A DNA stretch of 59,839 nucleotides from an uncultured Actinomycetes bacterium (GTDB taxonomy: Bacteria; Actinomycetota; Actinomycetes; Nanopelagicales; Nanopelagicaceae). The notes under the pieces were generated by a model. It was not told the origin of the DNA and searched no databases. It saw nothing but the letters and a program-made list of their open reading frames with translations. Position numbers and translations under genes: made by a program. The stretch covers positions 68,442-128,280 of the forward strand of contig CAIMMQ010000017.1 of assembly GCA_903842675.1 (NCBI GenBank). The letters are read 5' to 3'. Below are positions 17,729 through 25,687 of this stretch, one piece after another. How positions within the stretch are numbered: the stretch's first letter is position 1; the number at the start of each line of letters is the position of its first letter.

Positions 17729-19001
17729 CTCGAAAAGCCACACCATTAAACTTCGACTTATCTAAGGTACGACGCCCGTCAACCAGCGCCTTTACTCCCG
17801 GAAAATCTTGCGCTGCGAGCTTTTTGTATTCTGCATGATCAGCCTGCAAGATAACGCCATCAACTTTGCCACCGATCTTGTAAGGCGTAAAGCCTAATTT
17901 AGTTATCTCTTCATCGGTATACATCGGATCATGGACAACAACATCGGCTCCTAAGGCTTTTGCCGCAGCGACAGTTGGAAATACGCCAGAGAATGCTGAT
18001 TCTTTAACGCCGCCTCGGTAAGAGATGCCAAGAACTGCGACGGTAGTGCCTTTAAGTGAACCAAGTTCATTTTCTAACATCGCAACTGCATGTTCTGGCA
18101 TTCCAGCATTTGCTGCTCTGGCCGCGCGAACTACAGTCGCTTCTGGATCATTCCAAAGGTAGAAGCGTGGATAGATCGGAATGCAATGGCCACCAACTGC
18201 AATGCCTGGTTGGTGGATGTGGCTAAATGGTTGAGAGTTTGATGCCGCGATTACTTTAGCAATGTCAATATTGGCACCCTGTGCAAAGAGTGCGAATTGA
18301 TTTGCCAGCGCAATATTTACATCGCGGTAGGTAGTTTCGGCAAGTTTTGCCATCTCACTGGCTTCGCAAGTTAATAAATCCCAGACGCCATTTGGCTGGG
18401 TTAAATCTGGCCGATCATCAAAATCAAGGACGGCTTGATAGAAATCAATACCAGCTTTTGTTGATTTCTCATTAATGCCGCCAACTAACTTTGGATATTT
18501 ACGTAGATCAGCAAAGACGCGACCGGTTAAGACGCGTTCTGGTGAAAATACTAAATCAAAATCTATACCGGCCCCTAAGCCAGAAATTTTCTCAATTGCT
18601 GGAGCAAATCGGTTTCGGGTTGTTCCAACTGGAAGGGTAGTTTCATAAGAGACAAGAGTGCCTGGCTTTAAGCCAGCGGCAATTTTTTCGGTCGCAGCAT
18701 CCATCCAACCAAAATCTGGAACACCATCGTTATCAACAAAAAGCGGTACTACAACAACTACTGCATCAGCCTCGGCTACGGCGCTTGTCGTATCTGTGGT
18801 GGCACGAAGATGGCCAGATCCCACAACATCCGTTAAATATTCGGCGAGGTGAGCTTCACCTGGAAATGGTTCACTGGCCGCATTTACTAAGTCCACCGTG
18901 TTCTGGTTTACATCGCAACCAATTACGTGGTGACCCTTCTTCGCGAATTGAACCGCAAGCGGTAAACCTATTTTTCCAAGGGCTACGAGGGCTATCTTCA
19001 T
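17703..19001 (-). CDS. wbpA: UDP-N-acetyl-hexosamine 6-dehydrogenase (WbpA/WecC type)
   Basis: A 432-residue nucleotide-sugar dehydrogenase with an N-terminal NAD domain (ALGKIGLPLA), FSPERVLTGR in the substrate domain, the catalytic cysteine C273 in GGHCIP, and a C-terminal UDP-binding domain (VLGISYRGGVKES). The FSPER/GGHCIP arrangement and lack of a GFGGSCF-type motif place it with UDP-GlcNAc/ManNAc dehydrogenases rather than Ugd. The first glycine of the canonical GxGxxG is alanine here. Together with the next three genes it fits the route to UDP-2,3-diacetamido-2,3-dideoxy-glucuronate, oxidising C6. Its start overlaps the wbpB stop by four bases. Confidence 0.82.
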   Translation of the reverse strand: MKIALVALGKIGLPLAVQFAKKGHHVIGCDVNQNTVDLVNAASEPFPGEAHLAEYLTDVVGSGHLRATTDTTSAVAEADAVVVVVPLFVDNDGVPDFGWMDAATEKIAAGLKPGTLVSYETTLPVGTTRNRFAPAIEKISGLGAGIDFDLVFSPERVLTGRVFADLRKYPKLVGGINEKSTKAGIDFYQAVLDFDDRPDLTQPNGVWDLLTCEASEMAKLAETTYRDVNIALANQFALFAQGANIDIAKVIAASNSQPFSHIHQPGIAVGGHCIPIYPRFYLWNDPEATVVRAARAANAGMPEHAVAMLENELGSLKGTTVAVLGISYRGGVKESAFSGVFPTVAAAKALGADVVVHDPMYTDEEITKLGFTPYKIGGKVDGVILQADHAEYKKLAAQDFPGVKALVDGRRTLDKSKFNGVAFRVIGAPADR

Positions 19002-19999
19002 AGCGTCACACTTTGATTGGTTTTAGCACTTTCCAACATAGCACTTGCAACAGCAACGGTAGCTTGGCCTTGTTCCATGGTCACAATGCGCTCGAGGGCA
19101 CCTGGAAGACCAAGGACGGCATCACGAAAGGCTTCGTGTTCAACGCGCAGTGGTTCCGGCTTAGCAAATGCATATCGAACAACATCGCCTTCACTTACCC
19201 CACGAAACGCAGCAACCGAATCCCATTGGGTAGCAACTGATGCATTTGCATAAAAAGTTAAATCTGCAGTCAAAGTATCGGCCACAAAAGTCCCGCGTTC
19301 TCCAGTAACAATTGTCAGGCGCTCTTTAAATGGAGTGAGCCAGTTGACCAAATGGTTTGTGATGATGCCATTTTCTAATTCACAGACGGCGGCCACCATA
19401 TCCTCATGTGGGCGACCAGATTTATGTGTTGTTTGCGCGCTCACTAATTTGTAGTTGGAACGAGATACCCAAGCGGTCGAATCAATATCGTGTGTTGCGA
19501 GATCTTTTATAACACCAACGTCAGCAATTCGAGCCGGGAACGGTCCTTGTCGCCTTGTCGTAATTTGGTAAACCGCACCAAGTTCGCCGGCATCCAACCT
19601 AGCTCGCAACTGTTGAAGTGCTGGGTTGTAACGTTCAATGTGGCCGACTGCGCCAACTAAACCCTTAGCTTTGAATGCCGATGTGATCGCCTTTGCTGCT
19701 GGCGTATCAACGGCAAGTGGCTTTTCGATTAGCGCGTGAACTCCGGCCCCCGCCAATTTAAGGGCAAGTTCTTCGTGAAATGCGGTTGGCGCTGCAACCA
19801 TCGCATAATCAATTCCAACTTTTATTAATTCATCAACTGAGGTTAAAACTTCGCGCCCGCCAGCAACGCCATGTGGATCGCCGCCTGGATCAGAGACTGC
19901 AACTAGTTCTACGCCATCAAGTGAACCTAGAACGCGAGCGTGATGACGCCCCATCATTCCAAGGCCAACTAGGCCAGCACGTAAATTAGATTTTGCCAT
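18998..19999 (-). CDS. wbpB: Gfo/Idh/MocA-family oxidoreductase (WbpB-like)
   Basis: A 333-residue oxidoreductase with Rossmann motif GLVGLGMMGRHHARVL near the start and the family's EKPLA segment near residue 95. In the Wbp pathway WbpB oxidises C3 of the UDP-GlcNAc-uronate so that WbpE can aminate it. ATG 19999 is chosen because it gives the expected N-terminus; a frame extending to 20026 would overlap the aminotransferase end. It lies four bases after that gene and overlaps wbpA by four, so it is tightly coupled. Assignment rests on gene context, since Gfo/Idh members have diverse substrates. Confidence 0.78.
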   Translation of the reverse strand: MAKSNLRAGLVGLGMMGRHHARVLGSLDGVELVAVSDPGGDPHGVAGGREVLTSVDELIKVGIDYAMVAAPTAFHEELALKLAGAGVHALIEKPLAVDTPAAKAITSAFKAKGLVGAVGHIERYNPALQQLRARLDAGELGAVYQITTRRQGPFPARIADVGVIKDLATHDIDSTAWVSRSNYKLVSAQTTHKSGRPHEDMVAAVCELENGIITNHLVNWLTPFKERLTIVTGERGTFVADTLTADLTFYANASVATQWDSVAAFRGVSEGDVVRYAFAKPEPLRVEHEAFRDAVLGLPGALERIVTMEQGQATVAVASAMLESAKTNQSVTL

Positions 20000-20003
20000 T
20001 TTT

Positions 20004-21086
20004 TTATAGCGCCGCCGCAACTTCATTTACAACTGAAACAATTGTTTCGAGTTCGGACTGGGAAAGCGCAGGGTGCACAGGAAGTGAGACACACTCTTTA
20101 ATTACCAGTTCGGTCTCTGGTAAATCTAAATTCAAATTAAAAGAAGGCAAGCGATGAATTGGAGTTGGGTAATAAACACCAGATCCAACGCCTTTCTCAC
20201 CAATTCGCTTCATAAATTCATCGCGAACTTTGGCATCGCCGCCAGCAATACGAATTGTGTATTGGTGGTAGGAGTGCGTGGAGTTTGGAGCAACGAATGG
20301 AGTTATGACTCCCTTTAGATTCGCATCAAGGTAAGCGGCATTTGCTTGGCGTTGTGCGGTCCAACCGGACAATTTTGCTAGTTGTACTCGGCCAATTGCT
20401 GCGTGAATATCTGTCATTCGAGTATTGAAACCAATAACTTCATTCTGATAGCGAATCTCTTGTCCTTGATTTCGAAGGAGTCTTAGCATCCGGGCGATTT
20501 CTGCTGATTCAGTAACAACCATGCCGCCTTCACCAGCGGTCATATTTTTGGTTGGATAAAACGAGAATGAAGCAACGACGCCAAATTCACCGGAGTTTTT
20601 TCCGTTTAGTGAAGCCAAGTGACCCTGAGCAGCATCTTCAATTATCGCCACACCATGTTTCTTTGAAATTTCCTCAAAGCGGTCCATTGCCGCGATATGT
20701 CCATAAAGATGAACCGGCATGATGGCTTTAGTTTTCTTTGTAATTAAAGATTCGGCATGATCTGGATCAAGGTTAAAAGTTTTTGGGTCAATATCTGCAA
20801 AAATTGGAACGCCACCAGCGAGTACAACTGAGTTTGCGGTTGCAGCAAAAGAAAATGAGGGAACGATTACTTCATCACCTGGCTTGATGCCAGCGGCGAT
20901 AAAACCGAGGTGAAGTGCGGATGTTCCAGAGTTCATTGCTACGCAATGGCGGCCGCCAACGAATTTTGAGAATTCTTCTTCGAAGGCCGCTACCTCTGGG
21001 CCTTGTGCCAACATTCCAGAGCGAAGTACCCGATCAACCGCCGCGCGTTCTTCATCACCGATTATTGGTTTAGCTGCTGGAATCAT
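20004..21086 (-). CDS. wbpE: DegT/DnrJ/EryC1-family sugar aminotransferase (WbpE-like)
   Basis: A 360-residue PLP sugar aminotransferase. It shows SGTSALHLGF, VIVPSFSFAATANSV, IEDAAQGHL and the PLP lysine in FYPTKNMTAGEGG. In this context it would transfer an amino group from glutamate to the 3-keto UDP-sugar made by the WbpB-like enzyme. A GGAG lies about eleven bases before the ATG. It follows the wbpD-like gene after a 64-base gap containing a tandem repeat and precedes wbpB by four bases. Confidence 0.83.
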   Translation of the reverse strand: MIPAAKPIIGDEERAAVDRVLRSGMLAQGPEVAAFEEEFSKFVGGRHCVAMNSGTSALHLGFIAAGIKPGDEVIVPSFSFAATANSVVLAGGVPIFADIDPKTFNLDPDHAESLITKKTKAIMPVHLYGHIAAMDRFEEISKKHGVAIIEDAAQGHLASLNGKNSGEFGVVASFSFYPTKNMTAGEGGMVVTESAEIARMLRLLRNQGQEIRYQNEVIGFNTRMTDIHAAIGRVQLAKLSGWTAQRQANAAYLDANLKGVITPFVAPNSTHSYHQYTIRIAGGDAKVRDEFMKRIGEKGVGSGVYYPTPIHRLPSFNLNLDLPETELVIKECVSLPVHPALSQSELETIVSVVNEVAAAL

Positions 21087-21120
21087 TTAGGCGCTCGTCT
21101 CCGTCTTGTAAGTAAGTTGG

Positions 21121-21150
21121 TCTGGTCAGGTCTGGTCAGGTGGGGTCAGT
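21121..21150. repeat. 10-bp tandem repeat after wbpD
   Basis: TCTGGTCAGG occurs twice in direct succession, followed by a diverged TGGGGTCAGT. The array ends exactly at the wbpD stop codon and lies in the short gap before the aminotransferase. Confidence 0.9.
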
Positions 21151-21750
21151 TCAGTTCAACAGTTCTTCTAAAACGTTTGGTGAAACCTCTTGGTAGATTG
21201 AATTGGTCACTGGACAACGGAACTTATTATCTCCAATTGATACCAATGGTTGGCCGGCACGACCCACCCATCCGACTCTTTTTGCTGGGACTCCGACTAC
21301 TAGCGCAAAATTTGGCACATCTTTAGCCACAACGGCGCCAGCTGCGACAAGTGCCCAAGCTCCGATTGAAATAGGTGCGATGCAAACCGCGCGGGCGCCA
21401 ATACTGGCGCCATCACCAATCTTTACTCCTACTGCTTGCCAATCTGATCCACTCTTTATTGAGCCATCAATATTTACTGCCCGGGGGAATTGATCATTAG
21501 TTAGAACTGCTGCCGGTCCGATAAATACGCCGTTACCTAATTCTGCTGGTTCATAAACAAGTGCGTAATTTTGAATTTTGCAGTTGTCGCCAAGGCGAAC
21601 GCCAGATCCTATGTAAGCACCACGGCCAACGATGCAATTCTTGCCAATAGTTACGCCATCTCTAACTTGAGCCAGATGCCAGATACTTGATCCATCGCCA
21701 ATTATTGCGCTGGAATCTACATCTGCGCTTTCAACAATTTTTGCGGCCAC
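21151..21750 (-). CDS. wbpD: Left-handed beta-helix N-acetyltransferase (WbpD-like)
   Basis: A 199-residue hexapeptide-repeat acyltransferase: successive [LIV]GxxxxI turns from about residue 15 to 150, and a VGVPAKRVGWV closing segment typical of sugar O/N-acetyltransferases. In the Wbp pathway WbpD acetylates the 3-amino group after WbpE. A short C-terminal extension with RCPVTNSIYQEV follows the helix, as in WbpD homologues. The start is GTG 21750, with TAGACT six bases upstream inside the end of the glycosyltransferase gene, suggesting an internal promoter for wbpDEBA. Confidence 0.83.
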   Translation of the reverse strand: MAAKIVESADVDSSAIIGDGSSIWHLAQVRDGVTIGKNCIVGRGAYIGSGVRLGDNCKIQNYALVYEPAELGNGVFIGPAAVLTNDQFPRAVNIDGSIKSGSDWQAVGVKIGDGASIGARAVCIAPISIGAWALVAAGAVVAKDVPNFALVVGVPAKRVGWVGRAGQPLVSIGDNKFRCPVTNSIYQEVSPNVLEELLN

Positions 21751-21756
21751 ATCGGA

Positions 21757-21762
21757 AGTCTA
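21757..21762 (-). promoter_or_regulatory. Leaderless-type -10 (TAGACT) for wbpD
   Basis: On the minus strand TAGACT ends six bases before GTG 21750. It would let wbpDEBA be transcribed separately from the exporter and glycosyltransferase upstream. Confidence 0.5.
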
Positions 21763-22875
21763 CCTTGAGGTGGTTGTTGGAAAAGTCAGCTTGCCTACTG
21801 CGTGCGCAAAGGCGGCGTATTGCTCATCACTATTTAGCGCAGATTTTGCCCAGGAGAGCGCACTTTCGCGGAATTTAACCAATTTAAGGAATTGCTGATT
21901 ATCCTCGCTCCATCCATTGAGAATTTTTGCGACATCACTTGCGCTATCAGCAGTGAGACCGCCACCGCTTTGCTTAAGTAGTTCAACGCACCTTGGCAAC
22001 GAAGTTGAAATTGTTGCAAGCCCGGTTGCGGCATATTCATAAAGTTTGCTTGGAACTGCTTCAACAAAAGCTGGCGTCGGCTCTAACAGAGTTAGCCCAA
22101 CCCACGCACCTTGCGCAAACTTCCAAGATTCTTGCGGTGCTAGTCGGCCGTGAAAAACTACCCGATCTTTTGCCGAACTCACTTTGAGCCAGTTAGCTAC
22201 AAACTCACTGTCAGATTCTGAAATGTTTCCAACAATGTCGAAGTGCCAACGGGGGGATAGTTCAGCAGTTTCTAACATCATTTGCAGGCCACGACTTTTG
22301 CGCACATCACCAACATAAATCGCACGTGGCTCTGGCGCCATATCGCCACTATTTGTGAGTAAGGAATAGTCCGGCAAATTCTTTAAAACAAATCGATTCT
22401 TTGCCTTTTGCGGCGGCACTTGTGAATCAGCAACTGTAGTTAGGTCGGCGCGCGCTGCAGCAACGGTAGCCAACTTTGCAATAATTTTTGCCAAAAAGCC
22501 GACAAGCCCTTTAGCCCAACTTCGATCCTTTAGTAATTGCACGTAATCTTCATGAACATCAGCGATCATTTTTTGGCGGCGCAATTTAGTAACTAGATAT
22601 GTAATTGGAAGTAAATCGGGAGCAACAACTAGTACGACACTTCCGGCAGCTTTAAAAGGGAGAATCAAATCGCGCATAACTCTCGCGAACTTACGTTTTC
22701 CGCCTGGAGCGCGGTGAAAGGTTGCACCTTTAGGCGCATCATTAGAATGTCCCAAAGCCCAAATATCTACCGAAATATTGGCGCGTAATAGCGAATTTGT
22801 TAAGCGATGCATTCGAGCATCTGCGACGTTATCTGCCGAGCTTAAAATCGTAACGTGGCCACTTAGTAGTGCCAT
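21760..22875 (-). CDS. GT4-like glycosyltransferase
   Basis: A 371-residue GT-B type protein. It contains VTILSSADNVADARMHR at the N-terminus, DVHEDYVQL near residue 114, AIYVGDVRKSRGLQ at the start of the C-terminal domain, and the donor-site region VEAVPSKLYEYAATGLATI, where the E-x7-E-like pattern can be seen. It resembles the glycosyltransferase at 16445 in layout. Its ATG overlaps the stop of the Wzt-like gene by one base, so it is cotranscribed with the exporter and probably builds the exported glycan. Confidence 0.8.
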   Translation of the reverse strand: MALLSGHVTILSSADNVADARMHRLTNSLLRANISVDIWALGHSNDAPKGATFHRAPGGKRKFARVMRDLILPFKAAGSVVLVVAPDLLPITYLVTKLRRQKMIADVHEDYVQLLKDRSWAKGLVGFLAKIIAKLATVAAARADLTTVADSQVPPQKAKNRFVLKNLPDYSLLTNSGDMAPEPRAIYVGDVRKSRGLQMMLETAELSPRWHFDIVGNISESDSEFVANWLKVSSAKDRVVFHGRLAPQESWKFAQGAWVGLTLLEPTPAFVEAVPSKLYEYAATGLATISTSLPRCVELLKQSGGGLTADSASDVAKILNGWSEDNQQFLKLVKFRESALSWAKSALNSDEQYAAFAHAVGKLTFPTTTSR

Positions 22876-23654
22876 TACATATCCTCAAAGTTTGATGGAA
22901 GCGCACCAACATCTAAGAATTTTAGATACTGATCGACAATCGCATCTGGTTTACCCTTCGCCAACATTGTTCCCTTGTGCATCCAAATTGCGCTGTCACA
23001 TAGCTCGTTGATGGTGGCAAGTGCGTGTGAAACAATCACAATAGTGCGGGCTTCTTTGCAGAGTTCGCGCATTCGATTGAAGGACTTCTCCTTGAATGAG
23101 GCATCGCCAGCAGATAGCGCTTCATCCAAGAGCAAAATATCTGGCGTCATATTTACGGCAACGCTAAAAGCAACGCGGCCATACATTCCACTGGAATAGG
23201 TGCGCACTGGCATATCAATAAAGCCATCAGGAAGCGCCGCGAAATCCGAGATCTCCTCAGTCTTGGCTTCGATCTCATCTCTGGTCATACCGGATGCCAA
23301 GCCACCTAAAATAATGTTATCTCGCCCAGAAAGTGCCGGATTAAATCCAACGCCAAGTGCGAGCAAGGTTGAAATCTTTCCATTAACAATTATGCGGCCT
23401 TCGGTAGGTGGCAAAATTCCAGCGATAGAACGCATCAGAGTTGATTTACCAGCACCATTAGCGCCGACTATGCCGAGTACCGAACCGTGTGGCACATCAA
23501 GAGTTAAATGTTTAACCGCTTCCACAACTCGAGTGCGGACTCGTTCGCCTTTACTTGCGCGCATCACCGCATTTTTTAGCGTGCGCTTTGTATCAACATT
23601 AATTTTGTACTTAATCGAAAGATCTTCGATTCGTACTGCTAGTTCCTCGGGCAT
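22875..23654 (-). CDS. Polysaccharide ABC exporter, ATP-binding subunit (Wzt/TagH type)
   Basis: A 259-residue ABC ATPase with Walker A GANGAGKST, signature YSSGMYGRVAF, Walker B ILLLDEALSAGD and the switch histidine in IVSHAL. The subfamily is recognisable by the long insertion before Walker A and a moderately divergent signature. Only the nucleotide-binding domain is present; the C-terminal carbohydrate-binding domain of O9a-type Wzt is missing, as in TagH-like or O-null forms. ATG 23654 is chosen because a longer frame to 23720 overlaps the permease. It is 13 bases from the permease gene. Confidence 0.9.
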   Translation of the reverse strand: MPEELAVRIEDLSIKYKINVDTKRTLKNAVMRASKGERVRTRVVEAVKHLTLDVPHGSVLGIVGANGAGKSTLMRSIAGILPPTEGRIIVNGKISTLLALGVGFNPALSGRDNIILGGLASGMTRDEIEAKTEEISDFAALPDGFIDMPVRTYSSGMYGRVAFSVAVNMTPDILLLDEALSAGDASFKEKSFNRMRELCKEARTIVIVSHALATINELCDSAIWMHKGTMLAKGKPDAIVDQYLKFLDVGALPSNFEDM

Positions 23655-23667
23655 TACAACCGGAGCT

Positions 23668-24558
23668 TTAGATGCGTACCGCAAAGTCGCGCTCCCTTGA
23701 TATGAAGAAATAACCGCCAAATAAGATTGCGAAAGCGGCCCAGAAAAGTGAACCTAAAATTATGGTTAGCGAAGGCGATTTACCGTTTATCCAGACATCA
23801 GAGGTAGCCGACAAGACTGGCCCAAGTGGATTCAAGTAGATTGCCATTTTATGCCAGCCGTGGAGCATGGATGGTTGCCAAAGAATTGGTGAGAGATAGA
23901 GCCAAATTCTGGTCATGTAAGTCAATAATTTATTGGTATCTCGAAAGTAAACATTCATTGTTGCAAATAACAACGCTAAGCCAAAACCAGTTAGGCCAAC
24001 CATTAAGACTATGAACGGAACCCAAAGATAATTCCAGGTCAGTCCAGGCACTTGGGTTGTTGGGAAGAAGTGTTTACCGACCACAATTACAAATATGTAC
24101 ACCGGAATTGTTGGAAGAAATTGTTGGAAGGCGGAGATAGTGCTTGAAAATGGCAGCAACGCTCTTGGGAACGCTTGGTTGAGAATTAAGCGCCCGCCAG
24201 CCGTAATTGATTGAGCCCCAGCAGAAATGCAATTCTGGGCAAAGTAAAAAGTGAATAAGCCAATCAAAATATGTGCCAGCGTAGTTAGTCCAAGATTTTT
24301 GCTGCTGCTCCCGCGAATCACTGTTACCAATAAAAAGTAAACCATTGCCAGTAATAGTGGATTTAAAACGAGCCAAACTTTTCCAAACTTTGAATCTAAA
24401 TATTCTGCCTTGTCCGCGAACCTGGCAAGTTCAGTTGCAAAAGTCCGGCGTTTCCAGAACTCCTTGAAGTAAGGAACCAGCGGAGGTAGGGCTGCTTTAT
24501 GTGGCTCGAAGACTTGAATCTTCGACACGAAATCTGAATTTTTAACTGGCCCCGGCAT
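23668..24558 (-). CDS. Polysaccharide ABC exporter, permease subunit (Wzm/TagG type)
   Basis: A 296-residue ABC-2 type permease with about six membrane helices. It has the amphipathic N-terminal region before the first helix and the conserved NVYFRDTNKLLTYMTRIWLYLSPILW block typical in position, if not in every residue, of Wzm/TagG; I base the call on that layout and the adjacent ATPase. It would flip lipid-linked glycan across the membrane. It is the first gene of the minus-strand operon exporter-ATPase-glycosyltransferase-wbpDEBA. Confidence 0.88.
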   Translation of the reverse strand: MPGPVKNSDFVSKIQVFEPHKAALPPLVPYFKEFWKRRTFATELARFADKAEYLDSKFGKVWLVLNPLLLAMVYFLLVTVIRGSSSKNLGLTTLAHILIGLFTFYFAQNCISAGAQSITAGGRLILNQAFPRALLPFSSTISAFQQFLPTIPVYIFVIVVGKHFFPTTQVPGLTWNYLWVPFIVLMVGLTGFGLALLFATMNVYFRDTNKLLTYMTRIWLYLSPILWQPSMLHGWHKMAIYLNPLGPVLSATSDVWINGKSPSLTIILGSLFWAAFAILFGGYFFISRERDFAVRI

Positions 24559-24724
24559 GCGGCTAAGTCTGCCATTAACAGGTCAAGTAATGCACAGTTT
24601 CGCCAACGCGTCAGGCGCACACCGCATGGATACGGGCAATATTCGCGTAATTGTTCAAGTACTAGCTAGCAGAAACTCTGCCGGCGTTGGAAATTAACTT
24701 GAATAAGATAGAAAAGGCTAAAAA

Positions 24725-25126
24725 ATGAAGAAGTTAATCATCGCATCTGTGATCAGTGCGTCATTAGTGATCCCAGCCACTGCTGTGTTCTCTGAAAATA
24801 TTGCACTTGCAGCCACTGGCGGAGTAAAGGCAGTAACTCCAGCCAACCCATTAACCACAACAGGCTCTCTTACAGCACCTGTCACAGCACCTGTAACACC
24901 AGCAATGGCTGGCGAACTAACTACAACACCAATGAAGGTTGTTGGAGTCTCAGCGAAGAAAGCTGCGACCAAAAAAGTTGCAGTGAAAAAGTCTGTTGCA
25001 AAAAAGGCTGTAGCGAAAAAGGCTGTAGCGAAGAAAGTAGCCGCAAAAAAGACTGTCGCCAAGAAAGCAACAGTTCGTAAGAGCGTGGCCAAGAAGCGGA
25101 TCCGCAAGAGCGCGCTCCGTAAGTAA
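24725..25126 (+). CDS. Predicted secreted protein with Lys/Ala-rich histone-like tail
   Basis: A 133-residue protein. Residues 1-29 look like a Sec signal peptide (MKKLIIASVISASLV, then ALA-A cleavage option near 29). Residues 30-75 are Thr/Pro/Ala-rich. Residues 77-133 consist of VAKK/AVKK-type repeats ending in RIRKSALRK, resembling histone H1 or mycobacterial HupB tails. An H1-like tail on an exported protein cannot bind the chromosome, so binding to envelope polyanions (teichoic-like polymers, surface glycan) or extracellular DNA is a guess. An AAAAGG lies upstream of the ATG. The long antisense frame is a by-product of the repeats. Confidence 0.7.
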   Translation: MKKLIIASVISASLVIPATAVFSENIALAATGGVKAVTPANPLTTTGSLTAPVTAPVTPAMAGELTTTPMKVVGVSAKKAATKKVAVKKSVAKKAVAKKAVAKKVAAKKTVAKKATVRKSVAKKRIRKSALRK

Positions 25127-25156
25127 ATCAAGTAAATCAAGTGAATCTAGTAAATA
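25121..25156. repeat. 9-bp tandem repeat (AAGTAAATC type)
   Basis: AAGTAAATC twice, AAGTGAATC and TAGTAAATA run over and beyond the stop codon of the Lys-rich gene. The AAGTGAATC unit equals the comF repeat (116-160) in a different phase. Confidence 0.9.
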
Positions 25157-25350
25157 CAGCTAAGAAGTAAATAAGCAGATTCAAGCGATGCAATCGAGGT
25201 TGGGCGTAAGTGCTAGCCCTTCCTCAGATTGCTAGCCAAATTCAGGTTCCTTGTATTTGAGAGTTATCGGGTGTAACTTCAATTTAGCAGGGCAAATAGT
25301 CAAGTTCTAAAAATTGATTAGCGGCAATTGTGAAGTGGATCGGAGAAGTA

Positions 25351-25683
25351 ATGGAGATCGTAATTCATGCAAGAAATGCCAACCTAGCCGAGGACTTTAG
25401 GGAGATAGTGAAAACAAAACTTCTATCACTAGACCGATTTAAGGTTTTAATTGAAGGAATAAAGTTAGAAGTTCGTCACGAATCAAATCCAAGATTTGGA
25501 AAGAGTTCCCATACCGTTCTCTTAACTAGCCATGGCGCTGGACCATTTCTACGCGCCGAAGGTTCTGGGTTTAATGACCTGGCTGCCTTTGACGCCGCTG
25601 TAACAAATTTAGAACTGCAGATTCGCAAGGTTCACGAGAAGTCCAAAGATATTGACCACCAAAGCGTGCGAAAGAGTAAGTAA
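25351..25683 (+). CDS. hpf: Ribosome hibernation-promoting factor, short form
   Basis: A 110-residue RaiA/HPF-fold protein: EIVIHARNANLAEDFREIV, a VRHESNPRFG strand, and a basic C-terminal helix after AFDAAVTNLELQIRK. These factors occupy the tRNA sites of idle 30S subunits. The C-terminal dimerisation domain of long actinobacterial HPF is missing. ATG 25351 with GGAG (25342-25345) five bases upstream is preferred over the in-frame GTG at 25330. In many actinobacteria hpf sits between comF and secA; here it is 25 kb away next to nnrD. Confidence 0.9.
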   Translation: MEIVIHARNANLAEDFREIVKTKLLSLDRFKVLIEGIKLEVRHESNPRFGKSSHTVLLTSHGAGPFLRAEGSGFNDLAAFDAAVTNLELQIRKVHEKSKDIDHQSVRKSK

Positions 25684-25687
25684 AAAA

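Noticed and set aside
24601-24690. CCAACGC/GCGTTGG inverted repeat as an RNA structure or operator
   Set aside because: The arms are seven bases and about 75 bases apart, with no supporting pairing between them; likely chance.
24718-25140. Minus-strand open frame with Phe/Ala repeats opposite the secreted Lys-rich gene
   Set aside because: It is the complement of AAG/GCA-rich repeats; it has no ribosome site and the plus frame has a signal peptide. The same applies to 41745-42161(-) and 44419-44685(+).
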